From assembly GCA_934045075.1 (NCBI GenBank), contig OW203722.1, positions 11,311,396-11,375,395 of the forward strand: 64,000 nt of DNA. The letters are read 5' to 3'. Within the stretch, counting starts at the first letter, position 1, and the number at the start of each line of letters is the position of its first letter. The notes beneath the pieces were generated by a model, which was not told the DNA's origin, searched no databases, and saw only the letters and a program-made list of their open reading frames with translations. The DNA is from Yponomeuta sedellus. Its lineage: Eukaryota; Arthropoda; Insecta; Lepidoptera; Yponomeutidae. Of the stretch, positions 52,899 to 62,733 are shown in pieces. A program made the translations under genes and the position numbers.

Positions 52899-53694
52899 TT
52901 TTTGAAATGTTAGAAATACTTGTCAACACGGGAGCAGGAGGCAAAAATTGCTCAACCTCTCTACCGAGCCTAGTTAAGGAATCAAGTGAAGTTATATTCC
53001 GGCCAATGAGATGAACGGCGTATGTAGGCAAAATGTTGTGCCGAATTATTTCGAACAATGTAAAAAAACCAAGAGGATTCGATAAATTATTGTTGAGATA
53101 GGAAATTTCAACAATAAAATTCGCTAAACTTTCCGTAGGTAATTGTTTACGAGTGCGTAACGCAAGTTCGGTTTGGTAATCAAAATCAAGCCTATCAAAT
53201 TGTTTGAGAAATTCCACTTTTAAAGTAAACCAAGAGTGAACTCGTTCACGAATTGTTCTGTACCATTGTAACGCGATACCGTCTAACACCTCAGTAAATG
53301 CCCTGACAATTAAGTCGCTGTCAACGTCTCGTGCAAGACGAAACTCCTCCAGTCTCTGTATGAATTCTCTGACGCAAGTCGAACCGTCAAATTTTAACTT
53401 CGATTTAGTCAAGTCAACATATTTATTTAATTTAATTTGAAATAAAGCAGTATTTGCATAGTCAGCTCGAGTAACGGAGCTGGAATTCACATTCGCATCA
53501 GCAGCCAAAGGAACAGTTACATCAATCATGTCCAAATGAGGATGATTCTCTAAAAGGTTTAAACTCTCAGGTTCAGATGTGACAATATTTAAAGTTTGAG
53601 TAGCCATATTGTTAGAATCTACATGCTCGTCCCTAGAAACTAAGTTCTTATCAGACCCTTCCATTATAAAAAATAGGTCCCAAAAATACACCAC
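52825..53694 (-). CDS. gypsy Gag
   Basis: 289 residues. The centre matches the Ty3/gypsy capsid pattern (F-D-G-S-T-C-V-R-E-F-I then A-L-Q-W-Y-R-T-I-R then T-R-K-Q-L-P-T-E-S-L). The zinc knuckles are at the start of the overlapping pol frame instead of at the end of Gag. The C-terminal tail is rich in Asn, Ser and Ile (I-S-N-I-S-K-N-A-N). An in-frame ATG 30 bases further in (M-E-G-S-D-K-N) is an equally good start. Confidence 0.82.
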   Translation of the reverse strand: MVYFWDLFFIMEGSDKNLVSRDEHVDSNNMATQTLNIVTSEPESLNLLENHPHLDMIDVTVPLAADANVNSSSVTRADYANTALFQIKLNKYVDLTKSKLKFDGSTCVREFIQRLEEFRLARDVDSDLIVRAFTEVLDGIALQWYRTIRERVHSWFTLKVEFLKQFDRLDFDYQTELALRTRKQLPTESLANFIVEISYLNNNLSNPLGFFTLFEIIRHNILPTYAVHLIGRNITSLDSLTRLGREVEQFLPPAPVLTSISNISKNANISKISNVSNKSNFSSNTNVAI

Positions 53695-54062
53695 TTAAAG
53701 CTAGCACACAGTTCAAAGCAGTAAAAAAGTAACAGCGAAAACTGTTAAAATAAAGTTATAGCATTATAATTATAACAGTAGAGAACCTTAATTAACAACT
53801 AAGTTGCTAAATATGTATGTATGAAAATATGAGAGAATATAGCGATAATACAAGCAGTCCAAGTAAACAATGTTTAAACCTCCCAAAGCAGAACTCAGGA
53901 AAAAGAAAGCATTTAAATATTGTATGGTATGCATGAATGTAAAAAATATTTAAGTATGGTATAAGGTATTTCAAATATAATAAGCAGAAAGAATTTCAAG
54001 CATGTTATGTAGGAAGAATTAAGAATTTCAAGTATAAATGCAAAAAGAATTAAGAATTTCAA

Positions 54063-54080
54063 GTCCCTGTTCGGGCGCCA
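54063..54080 (-). promoter_or_regulatory. gypsy primer-binding site (tRNA-Lys type)
   Basis: Minus strand TGGCGCCCGAACAGGGAC, two bases from the LTR end. It is an exact complement to the 3' end of a tRNA-Lys, a known retroelement primer. Confidence 0.85.
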
Positions 54081-54082
54081 AT

Positions 54083-55034
54083 TATAATAATTAAAAAAAA
54101 AAAAAAAGAAAAAAAGAAAATATTTTGCTTAGCTATGTTGGTAATATTTTATAAAGAAATTTAGTTAGTTAGGTTAGGCAATATTTTAAAAAGAATAAGT
54201 TGGTTAGCTTATTTAAGTTACGTTTAATTTGGTTGAGTTCAGATTGAACTTTCAATTAAGGCGAGGCTCTTCTTGATGTTCACTAAGAACCCACTTAGAG
54301 AGGAATGTTTAGCACTGACCAAATGAAATGCAAATAAATAGAAATATAAGAGAAACAGCTTATTAATTTAACCCCTCTATTATAAAACAAATAGAAGATA
54401 GGCTGAAAAAAAATAAACAAATTAGAACTCGGGCGCCAGGCCAGCACTAAAAGAAGATACCGTGGATAGTAGTAGGTAAAGCGCTTGGGTTTTAATCTCA
54501 AGGCGGGCATGAATTGAGTCTGCTGAAGGAGATCAAAGAAACTAGTTTAATGTTTAAATATCTATATATTGCAAGATCTTACATATGGCTTAAGGCCGCT
54601 CACCATGGAGGTTTAAAATTTATAACATAGCAGGTTAAGTGGCTGTAGGTATCACCAGGTCAGTAGTCAAGTCGCTCCACCCCTCAGAAAGTCAAGTTGC
54701 GAGGAAGTCAATGTGGAAACTTAACCACTAGCCGTTAGATCCTAGTGAAAATTTACGATAAACAACCCAATAACTTGGTGAATTATCTGAAACCCTAAGG
54801 AAGTTCTAATAAAGTTAAATTTAGCCAAAACTACTTATTTTAAATTTGTACCGAAACTACTTGGATTATCGCTTTCAAGTTATTTAAAGTATAGAGGGCA
54901 TCGCCTCTGGGAATGCTTCTCTCCGCAGAAAATTAAAAGGAAACATACCAGATAACATAGGTAATATATAACACATCTGGATGGAACCTGCGGACGTCCA
55001 ACTCTGGGTACTCAGGAACCCGCAGTCCTCACCA
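54083..55034 (-). repeat. 5' LTR of the gypsy element
   Basis: Begins TGGTGAGGAC and ends ...TTATTATA in sense orientation (the terminal CA is mutated). Partner of 43108-44071. Confidence 0.9.
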
Positions 55035-57465
55035 CTCTCACTCTCACCAGAGGTGGCTCTCCACACTTTGCTTGTAAACAATTAATAGGACTAGATTTCA
55101 TGGCCCCTAAGATGATTCTCAAAGCCTTGGACTGCACTGCATCCAATTTCTTTAAACCAGCAGCACTGCCAGGTTCCAACAAAAAGGGTCCATAATCAAG
55201 GACACTTCTGATTAAAGCATTGTAGAGCAACCTCAATGAAAAAGGATGAGCACCCCACCAAACCCCCGAGAGGCATCTGATAATATTTATCAAGCGGTCA
55301 CACTTGGCTGCAATGTATTCACAGTGAGGAAGTCCTGAAAGATGACTGTCTAAAATAACCCCTAAGAATTTTACTTGTGTTTTTACAGGGATAGGAGTGG
55401 AATTATACTGAACACAAAAGTCCGGTCGCTTTCTCAGTCTTGAAAACAAGACCATAGCACTTTTGTCAACAGAAAGGTCAAGACCATTAGTGGATAGCCA
55501 GTCCTGAAGTAATGAAAGGGAAGAAGTCAAAGATGAAGACATTGAGTCTATTGAGTGACCTGTAGTATAAATAAGAAGATCATCTGCATATTGCAACACA
55601 TCTACAGAACTACCAAGGGAAGAGTCTAAATCGTAAGTGTATATATTGTACAATAAGGGAGAGAGAACCGAGCCTTGCGGTAAACCTCTCCAAACTAATC
55701 TAGATATTTTAGTATCATCTATATACACATTAATGATCCTTTCTGAAAGGATATTTACAATAAAATTTACATGGATGTAGGGAACATTTAATAAATGTAG
55801 TTTTTGTTCGAGTACAGACACAAGAACACTGTCATAGGCAGCACGGATATCAAGAAATGCTGCAAGAACGGAATTGTTATGTGAGAAAGCTAGACGGATA
55901 TCAGTGGTAAAGACACTTAGAATGACAATAGTACCTCACCCCTTTCTAAACCCATACTGGGAAGGAGATAAAAGATTATTGCTCCCAATGAACCACTCAA
56001 GACGAATTTTGACAAGGTATTCAGCAATTTTTATTAGAACATAGGATAGAGCAATGGGTCTGTAAGAAGAAGGGTCAGCAGAAGGCTTATTGGATTTTAA
56101 AATTGTAATAATTGTTTGGGATTTCCAGGAGAGAGGAATAACACCTGAAACTACAATGGAATTAATTAATTCTAGGTAAGTTAGTCTTAGAATCACTAAG
56201 ATTAACAATGAAAGAATAAGGAATACCATCTTCTCCTGGGGCAGAATCCCGAACATGCGAGAGGATCCCTTTTAATTCCTCTAAGGTGAAAGGCGAGTTT
56301 AAATCAGACCGACTATGTGCAATATGGCAAGCGGGAGAAAAAGATGTTTGTTCTGGAACAGAGGGAGGGGCTAGGTGGTCCATAAACTCATCAGCTAGGG
56401 AGAGGGATATTTTGGGAGTGTGAGAATTATTGAAGGCTGATCTAAACCGTTTTAGGTTTTTCCAAACAGCAGATGGAGGAGTATTAGGTGAAATAGAAGT
56501 ACAAAATTGTTGCCAACCTTCATATTTTTTCTGTTTCAGAAGTTTTTTAGTAGTTCGAGATACTCCTAGATAAGTGTCAAAATTCTCCGGTGTCATTTCA
56601 TCACTATACATTTTTTCAGCTTCCTTTCTCTTTTTTACAGCCTCTGAACACTCGGCATCCCACCAAGGAGGAGAAGCGATTTTGCCAGAAGCACCATTTT
56701 TAAGAGGAAATGTTTGATCTGCAGCCTCCATCAAAAGCTTAGCAAACATCTCAGCATCTGAGGTGCATAGAGATTCACAATCTTTCACTTTAAGCTCCAC
56801 ACATTCCCTAAAAGAACTCTAATCTACATTACTTAACCTATGCTTAATACGGGGCTTAAATGTTGAAACAGAAGGATTACTATTTGGAAATGAAATTACT
56901 AAAGGAAAGTGATCACTGCCATATGACGAGGAAAGAGGATACCAATTTAAAGACAATGCAAGATTCGGTGTGCAAAAAGTCAAATCAGGAGCACTAATTC
57001 CTTCATCAGGCTTAGTGTGACGGGTGGGTAAACAATTATTTAAAATACAGAGATTATTGGACTGAATGTCTAGTAATTGTTCCCCATAACAAGAAGTAAA
57101 AGAACTACCCTATGCTTGGTGTTGACAGTTAAAGTCTCCCATCACCAAAAATGGTTTTGGGAGAATACTAATTATATTACTAATTTCTCTTAAAATATTT
57201 ACAGCCGGTCTAGAAAAATATACAGAAACTATACAAATATTATTTACAATAGCAGCAACAATAGAAATGTCATTGCTGTGAGAAGGGAGTGGAAAAGATG
57301 AAAATGAGAATGACTTATTGATGAGAATGGCCACTCTACCATACCCATCATCTCAAAACCAGTGGTTTTAAAAGAAAACCCTGGCTTCAACCATGTCTCT
57401 GAAAGAGTAAATATCGAGGGTTTGTACTTGTTAATAAAATTCGAAACTAAATCTGCATTTTTATT
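55035..57465 (-). pseudogene. LINE ORF2 (endonuclease-RT) of the jockey/I group, broken
   Basis: In sense order: endonuclease start F-T-L-S-E-T-W-L-K-P-G-F (about 57400) and V-M-G-D-F-N-C-Q (about 57130); linker (56800-56260); RT with S-Y-R-P-I-A-L-S-Y, Q-Y-G-F-R-K-G, G-L-P-Q-G-S-V-L-S-P and Y-A-D-D-L-L-I-Y (about 55590); then L-D-Y-G-P-F-L-L-E and ending at C-G-E-P-P-L, where the gypsy LTR starts. Frames change near 57340, 57100, 56250 and 55900. The 3' part of the LINE is missing. The start region is duplicated in inverted orientation at 41760-41798. Confidence 0.85.
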
Positions 57466-57994
57466 TATGGCCTATGAACGACTGAAATATTTTACCCCAC
57501 ATTATGGCAATTCACTTTTACTGTGGCAACATTCACGCACACAAACAAATAATATTCACCGACGTGAAAACGGTTACACTGTGCCTTGATCTATAGTTCT
57601 ACTCTATCTACGTTCTATGCTTTAGTCCTTATTCTAAGGTTATGTCTCGTCTATCTATTCTCTGTCTGCGGTTGGTTTAGCCTCAGAATAAGTACTAAAG
57701 CATAGAAGGAGCCCTAAAATAAAAAGTAATTATTGAATAGCTTTCCTTATTACTCTTACGAGGATTCTTTGTGCCAGAAAGGGACAACTCGTACACTCAA
57801 AATTTTACAATCGTACTAGGTTGCATATAGAAAGTCATAGTTATATAGGGGGTCATAGACAAAAGTAGAAATCCATAAGGATGGGACATTCAACACGAAA
57901 ACGTCGATATTATAAACGTCGATAATCGTCCAAGAGCGAGTGAGCGGACGGACGCGTGTTCGGCTGTGTCGTATTTGATTTGTGACTAAAATCA

Positions 57995-59107
57995 ATGGGA
58001 ACGAAGTGTGATGGCTGTGATACGGCGATCTATGATATACTTTTTATGGAGTGCTCGCAAGAAAGTTGCAATAAGGTATACCATCTAAAGTGCCTTAACT
58101 TAACCATCGAGCAATTTGAAGAGCTTAGCGTGGAATACAAAGTTTCTTGGATATGTCCTGCATGTAAGCGTAATATGCCTAAAATGGGGAACGCTGAGAC
58201 ACCGGTAAGAGGTACAATTATGAATAAGACATTTACGCCTAGTAGCTTTGTTAATATTCAGCCCCGAGGTTCCCGGAAGGTGGATGAAACATTGGAAGTC
58301 GATAATCAGGCTGCGGTACTAAGAATCCTGCAGGAGCTTCGGCTTGAAATAAAGACTCAACAGGATGAACAAATAAAAAATTTTGAGAAACTTCAAGAGC
58401 AGCTGAATAGTATTCAAATAGAAATGGGGGACATTCGAAAAAATATGAGTGTAATAGAACAAAATACGAAAAAACTGGACGTTATTGAAGACCTCATAAG
58501 AAATGAAGCCCGGAAAGAATTAGTTAAAGAGTGCGTGCTAACGAAGGATAAATCAAATGAAGGAAAAAAAGCGCAGGTAACATTTGCAACAGTTGTAAAG
58601 CATAACAAGCCGGAGGTAGTAGCAAAAAGTTCGCCCACTGTTGTAAGGGAGGCCACGAAATCTGCGAAAGTATCAGAAACGTCGAGCGTGGGCGTGGATG
58701 ATAACAAAATTGAAGAAAGCGAAATAAACCAAGAGGGAGAATGGAATACGGTTAAGAGAACGAAGAAAAAGTATCCTAGGGCAGAAGTAAAAAAAGGAGG
58801 AAATACCAATTTGGTAGATATTCAAGGGACAGAGAAAAAAAAATTCCTTCATGTATGGCGAGTCAAAAAACGTACCTCGGTGGAGTCTATGGAGTCGTTT
58901 ATAAAAAAAATTTGCGGAGAAAATGTTGAAATAAAAGTAGACTGCATCAAACATAAAACAGAGAGGGACTATTCATCGTTTATTATATCAGTTCCAGAAA
59001 ATAAATATGAACTACTTTGTGAGCCCGTAAACTGGCCTGTAAATATAGAATATTGCGAATGGGTGTGGTTTCGGAGCGATGCAACCAAAGCAAAAAGTCA
59101 AGCATGA
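57995..59107 (+). CDS. LINE ORF1 protein with N-terminal PHD-type finger
   Basis: 370 residues. A C4HC3 zinc finger fills residues 5-57 (Cys5, Cys8, Cys20, Cys25, His30, Cys33, Cys54, Cys57), as in PHD fingers that read histone tails and in ORF1 of CR1-type LINEs. Residues about 105-165 form a predicted coiled coil (I-L-Q-E-L-R-L-E-I-K, then Q-L-N-S-I-Q-I-E-M), probably for trimerisation. The last ~80 residues (F-L-H-V-W-R-V-K-K-R-T and S-S-F-I-I-S-V-P) look like the small RNA-binding fold of LINE ORF1. It overlaps ORF2 by 29 bp. No defect seen. Confidence 0.85.
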   Translation: MGTKCDGCDTAIYDILFMECSQESCNKVYHLKCLNLTIEQFEELSVEYKVSWICPACKRNMPKMGNAETPVRGTIMNKTFTPSSFVNIQPRGSRKVDETLEVDNQAAVLRILQELRLEIKTQQDEQIKNFEKLQEQLNSIQIEMGDIRKNMSVIEQNTKKLDVIEDLIRNEARKELVKECVLTKDKSNEGKKAQVTFATVVKHNKPEVVAKSSPTVVREATKSAKVSETSSVGVDDNKIEESEINQEGEWNTVKRTKKKYPRAEVKKGGNTNLVDIQGTEKKKFLHVWRVKKRTSVESMESFIKKICGENVEIKVDCIKHKTERDYSSFIISVPENKYELLCEPVNWPVNIEYCEWVWFRSDATKAKSQA

Positions 59108-61988
59108 ATACACATTATATTACCAAAATGTTAGAGGATTGCGAACAAAACTAGAAGGCTTAAACGCAGAGTTTCTTTCTTCGTCGGCAGATTTCTTTGC
59201 GTTTACGGAAACCGGCTGTACTGAATCCATACAGGACGCAGAAATTGTTCCGCAAGGATTTACAATCCTCCGCTGCGATAGAGCGGACGGCCGCAAGCAA
59301 GGTGGAGTTTGTCTCGTGGCCACACCTCGATTTGAGATTCGCACAGTCGCAGCGCCGCCGGGTAGTGTAAATGTAGATGAACATGTTTTTGAGCTAGCGG
59401 CTGGTACGGTGTACTTGCAAAAGAGACTGCTGTTTTTAATGTGTTGTGTTTATATCCCACCAAATAGTAAGGAAACTGAGTATGTGTTAATGTTTAAATT
59501 AATTGAACAATATTGTGATAAATATAGTAAAATAGTAATTGTGGGCGATTTTAACCTCTATTCGAGTGCGTTGGAAGTACGTAATTATTATGAGTATTTT
59601 CTATCATACTGTGGATTCACTCAGAGCAACATGATTGGTAATTGCAACGATCGTCAACTTGATTTAGTTTTATGCAAGTTTAGCGGGGAGGTTTCGGGTG
59701 TGTGCGTGCGCGCGGCAGAGGTGCCACTATTGCCGGTAGACGCGTATCACCCGCCGCTGGAGGTATCTTTATCGATGTATGGCCGCGCTCGGGTTCACCG
59801 CCGCACTGATGATAGTGTCGCCGCCGCCGCCGCAAACAATTGGAATTTTGCTAAAGCGGATTTCTTTTCTTTATATGCGGCGATAGCGGAAGTGGACTGG
59901 GCGCCTCTTTATGATTTGGATAACGTAGACAGTTGCCTAGATTTCTTCTATAGTAAATTGAGTAATATTTTCGATGATTGTGTTCCAAAAAAAAAGCGAG
60001 TATGTATAAACTCTGAGTACAATTACCCAGAGTGGTATACAAGGGATCTGATTCGCGACATCAAATTAAAAGCTGAACTTCACAAGAAATTTAAGTATAG
60101 TAAATCTTTATTAGACTACAAACAATTTTCAATATACAGAGCAAAGGTTAAAACTTCAATTCAATTGGCTCAGGAACAGTATCGAGATCGCGTTCAGAAT
60201 TATTTAATTGAGGATCCAAGAGCATTCTGGAGCTATATAAGGTCAATGAAGGGCAATCGGAGTCAGCAAAAAATTATTAAAAATGGCCAGGTATTGTGCG
60301 GGAAGGAGTGCGCCCAGGAATTCGCGGCTTACTTTCACTCGGTGTACTCGCGGGATCGAGCTACGATGGATGTCTCGGCAGCGATGGCGGACGCAGAGGC
60401 AACCGCAGCACGAGTACAGGTGGACCGCTTACAACTGGAGGAAGTACGTAGCGCACTAGCACGTCTTAAACCGAAGCGGTCGGCGGGACCCGATGGTATT
60501 CCAACGTATATTGTGCGGGATTGTCGTATGGTTTTAGCAGAACCATTAGCACATATTTATAATCAGTGTTTGGCAGCGGAAGTTTTTCCGGAGCGGTGGA
60601 AAATAACCAGAGTAATACCTGTTCCCAAAGGAAGAGCTAGTTCAAACGTAGATGGATATAGGCCGGTAGCTGTACTTTCCACACCCGCTTAAGTGTTGGA
60701 ATCTGCGATCCAAAAGACGGTACTCTACCAAGTTGAGTCTCAATTGTCGGATGCTCAGCATGGCTTCCGGCCTACTCGTAGCACATATAGTAATCTCCTT
60801 AGCTTTATGTCAAAGGTAATCCCAGCAGTGGATGCTGGGGGCCAGGTGGATGCTGCCTACTTTGATTACAAAAAAGCATTTGATCTAGTTGACAACGATG
60901 TTTTACTTAGTAAATTAGCGAATATGGGTTTTACTCCACATCTACTCAAGTTTTTCATTAGTTACATGGGAGACAGAAAACAATATGTAGAGTATAATGG
61001 ACATCGCTCAGAACCTTATTTCACTAGGTCGGGAGTCAGCCAGGGTAGCAATTTGGGGCCACTTGAATTCTTGATCATGATAAATGACCTATCAACAGTA
61101 GTGAAAGATTCAAATTGTTTGTTGTTTGCAGACGATTTGAAGCTTTCATTACCAGTGTGCTCTGTTTCAGATTGTGAGAAGTTACAGGACGACATAGATA
61201 GAGTAGTACAGTGGAGCCACCAAAATAAGCTACAGTTCAACGTCTCCAAATGCGCTCTAATTACTTTTACTCGGAAACGAAATTCTGTAATGTATAATTA
61301 TACAGTAGCAGATACACCAATTCGGCGAGTAAGTGACGTCAAAGACCTGGGGGTCAGATTGACTTCAGACTTAAACTATCGCACACAAATTGAGAGTATC
61401 TGCAAAAAGGCATACAGGAATTTGGGCTTTATTCTTCGTAAGGGCCGTACGTTTTCAAACGTTGCTGCCATAATTGCTCTTTATAACGCTCTAGTTAGAA
61501 GCCAACTTGAATCGAATGAAATCATCTGGGCACCTCATGAGACAAAATATTGTCTCATGATGGAACGCATTCAAAATAAATTCATAAGATATTTGTACTT
61601 AAGGTTATATGGAGTTTATCCGTTTTATCCCTTGATGTACCCTACACTTTTTATCCTGGGAATGGTAGGGTACAACGAGCTTAGAGTGAGGAGGGATCTC
61701 GCGTTGGTTTCCTATGTGCATAAAGTGCTCGAGGGAAGGATTAGCAATCCGGAGGTACTGGGTGCCTTAAATCTGTGTGTACCGGACGGGTACGTGGGGC
61801 GCCGCCGCCGGCCGCCGCTGCTGCACGTGCCGCGCGCGCGCACCAACCTGCTGGCTCACGCGCCGCTGACACGCGCTTGCCGCATTTTGAACATTATATC
61901 GGAACAGGTTGACTTATTCCATGTTGCTCTGAGTGAATTCAAGAGAATAGCACTGTTAGTTATATGTTATAGGGACAATTTATGTTAA
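59079..61988 (+). pseudogene. LINE ORF2 (endonuclease-RT), one nonsense codon
   Basis: 969 codons in one frame, open except for TAA at 60690-60692 (codon 538). AP-type endonuclease at the N-terminus: Y-Q-N-V-R-G-L-R-T-K, F-T-E-T-G, K-Q-G-G-V-C-L, V-G-D-F-N. RT follows with G-P-D-G-I-P-T-Y-I, the stop, then H-G-F-R-P-T-R-S-T, F-D-Y-K-K-A-F-D-L-V, S-G-V-S-Q-G-S-N-L-G-P and F-A-D-D-L (about 61128). The G/C-rich C-terminal part near 61800 is arginine-rich. Endonuclease nicks the target and RT copies the RNA. The stop falls at the start of RT, so this copy could make endonuclease but not RT. Confidence 0.88.
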
Positions 61989-62282
61989 TAATCCTAATGG
62001 GGATGTTTTTAGAGATAAGATTAGATAAGAGACAAGTTAAATATTTTGATGTAGCATACCATTCGCATTAGGTGAACCCTGTAATGAAAGGTATTTTATG
62101 GAAAAATAAATAAATAAATAAAAATTATTTATTCCTTAACTAAATATTCTGTAAATATAGCAGTCCATATTAATATTATATGATATTAGCTGGCGCCGCA
62201 AACGTTGGTGTGATATCTATTAACCATACGATAAATTCTCGGCTCTCCGAATTCTTGTTCTAACTTACCTTCTTCTTCTTCT

Positions 62283-62355
62283 TCAGGCTATATTAGTCCA
62301 CTGCTGGACATAGCCCTCCCCTAATGCCCGCCTAACTTACCTATATGTTGCAAAT
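62283..62355 (-). repeat. LINE 3' tail, right-arm copy
   Basis: Reverse complement of 41100-41181, with CTTCTTCTTC and CTAACTTACC on both sides. Confidence 0.85.
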
Positions 62356-62733
62356 ACACAAACTCATCAAAATCGGTGAACCCATTAAGGAAGAGTTCGA
62401 TAACATGCACAGTGAGATTATTATATATTTGATTTACTATGGTTGTAACTTGTAAGTGCTAAATCTGGTATGTAATGTAAGTTTGTATGTATGTACAATA
62501 TGACATTGAGCCCAGGTTAGCTGGAAAAAACTACAGAAAACTATTTATTTGTAAAAGTTCAATTTGCATCCAATAAAGAAATTTTCCTCGATCTAACCAT
62601 ACCTAGATAGCTTTGTGCATTCAAAATTTTAGAGCGCAGCTCACAGAAAAAGAAGTATAACAATAACTTTTGATAGGTTGTTTTTTATTTGACAAAAGTT
62701 ACAAGACGTTTTTACGGAAATTAATTAAATAAT

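Larger units (their letters stand above)
43108..55034 (-). mobile_element. Ty3/gypsy LTR retrotransposon with nested LINE
   Basis: LTRs of 964 bp (43108-44071) and 952 bp (54083-55034) run TG...CA in sense orientation and differ by few changes and small indels (about 97% alike by eye). The PBS is perfect (54063-54080), the PPT is GAGCCGGAGAG, gag and a long intact pol are present, and no env was seen. Flanking bases (CACC left, CTCT right) are not a target duplication, and the LINE pieces on the two sides are not collinear. That points to recombination between two insertions. A truncated LINE sits in its 3' part. Confidence 0.92.
57909..62128 (+). mobile_element. nearly full-length LINE with target duplication
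   Basis: 57914-62123, flanked by ATTAT at 57909-57913 and 62124-62128. It ends in an (AAAT)n tail. The left arm of the inverted duplication (around 41311-41325) keeps the uninterrupted target site. It has two overlapping ORFs; the second has one nonsense codon. CR1/L2-like from the PHD-type finger in ORF1. Confidence 0.92.

Noticed and set aside
58414..58954. Minus-strand ORFs opposite LINE ORF1
   Set aside because: Antisense shadows of a well-supported coding region.
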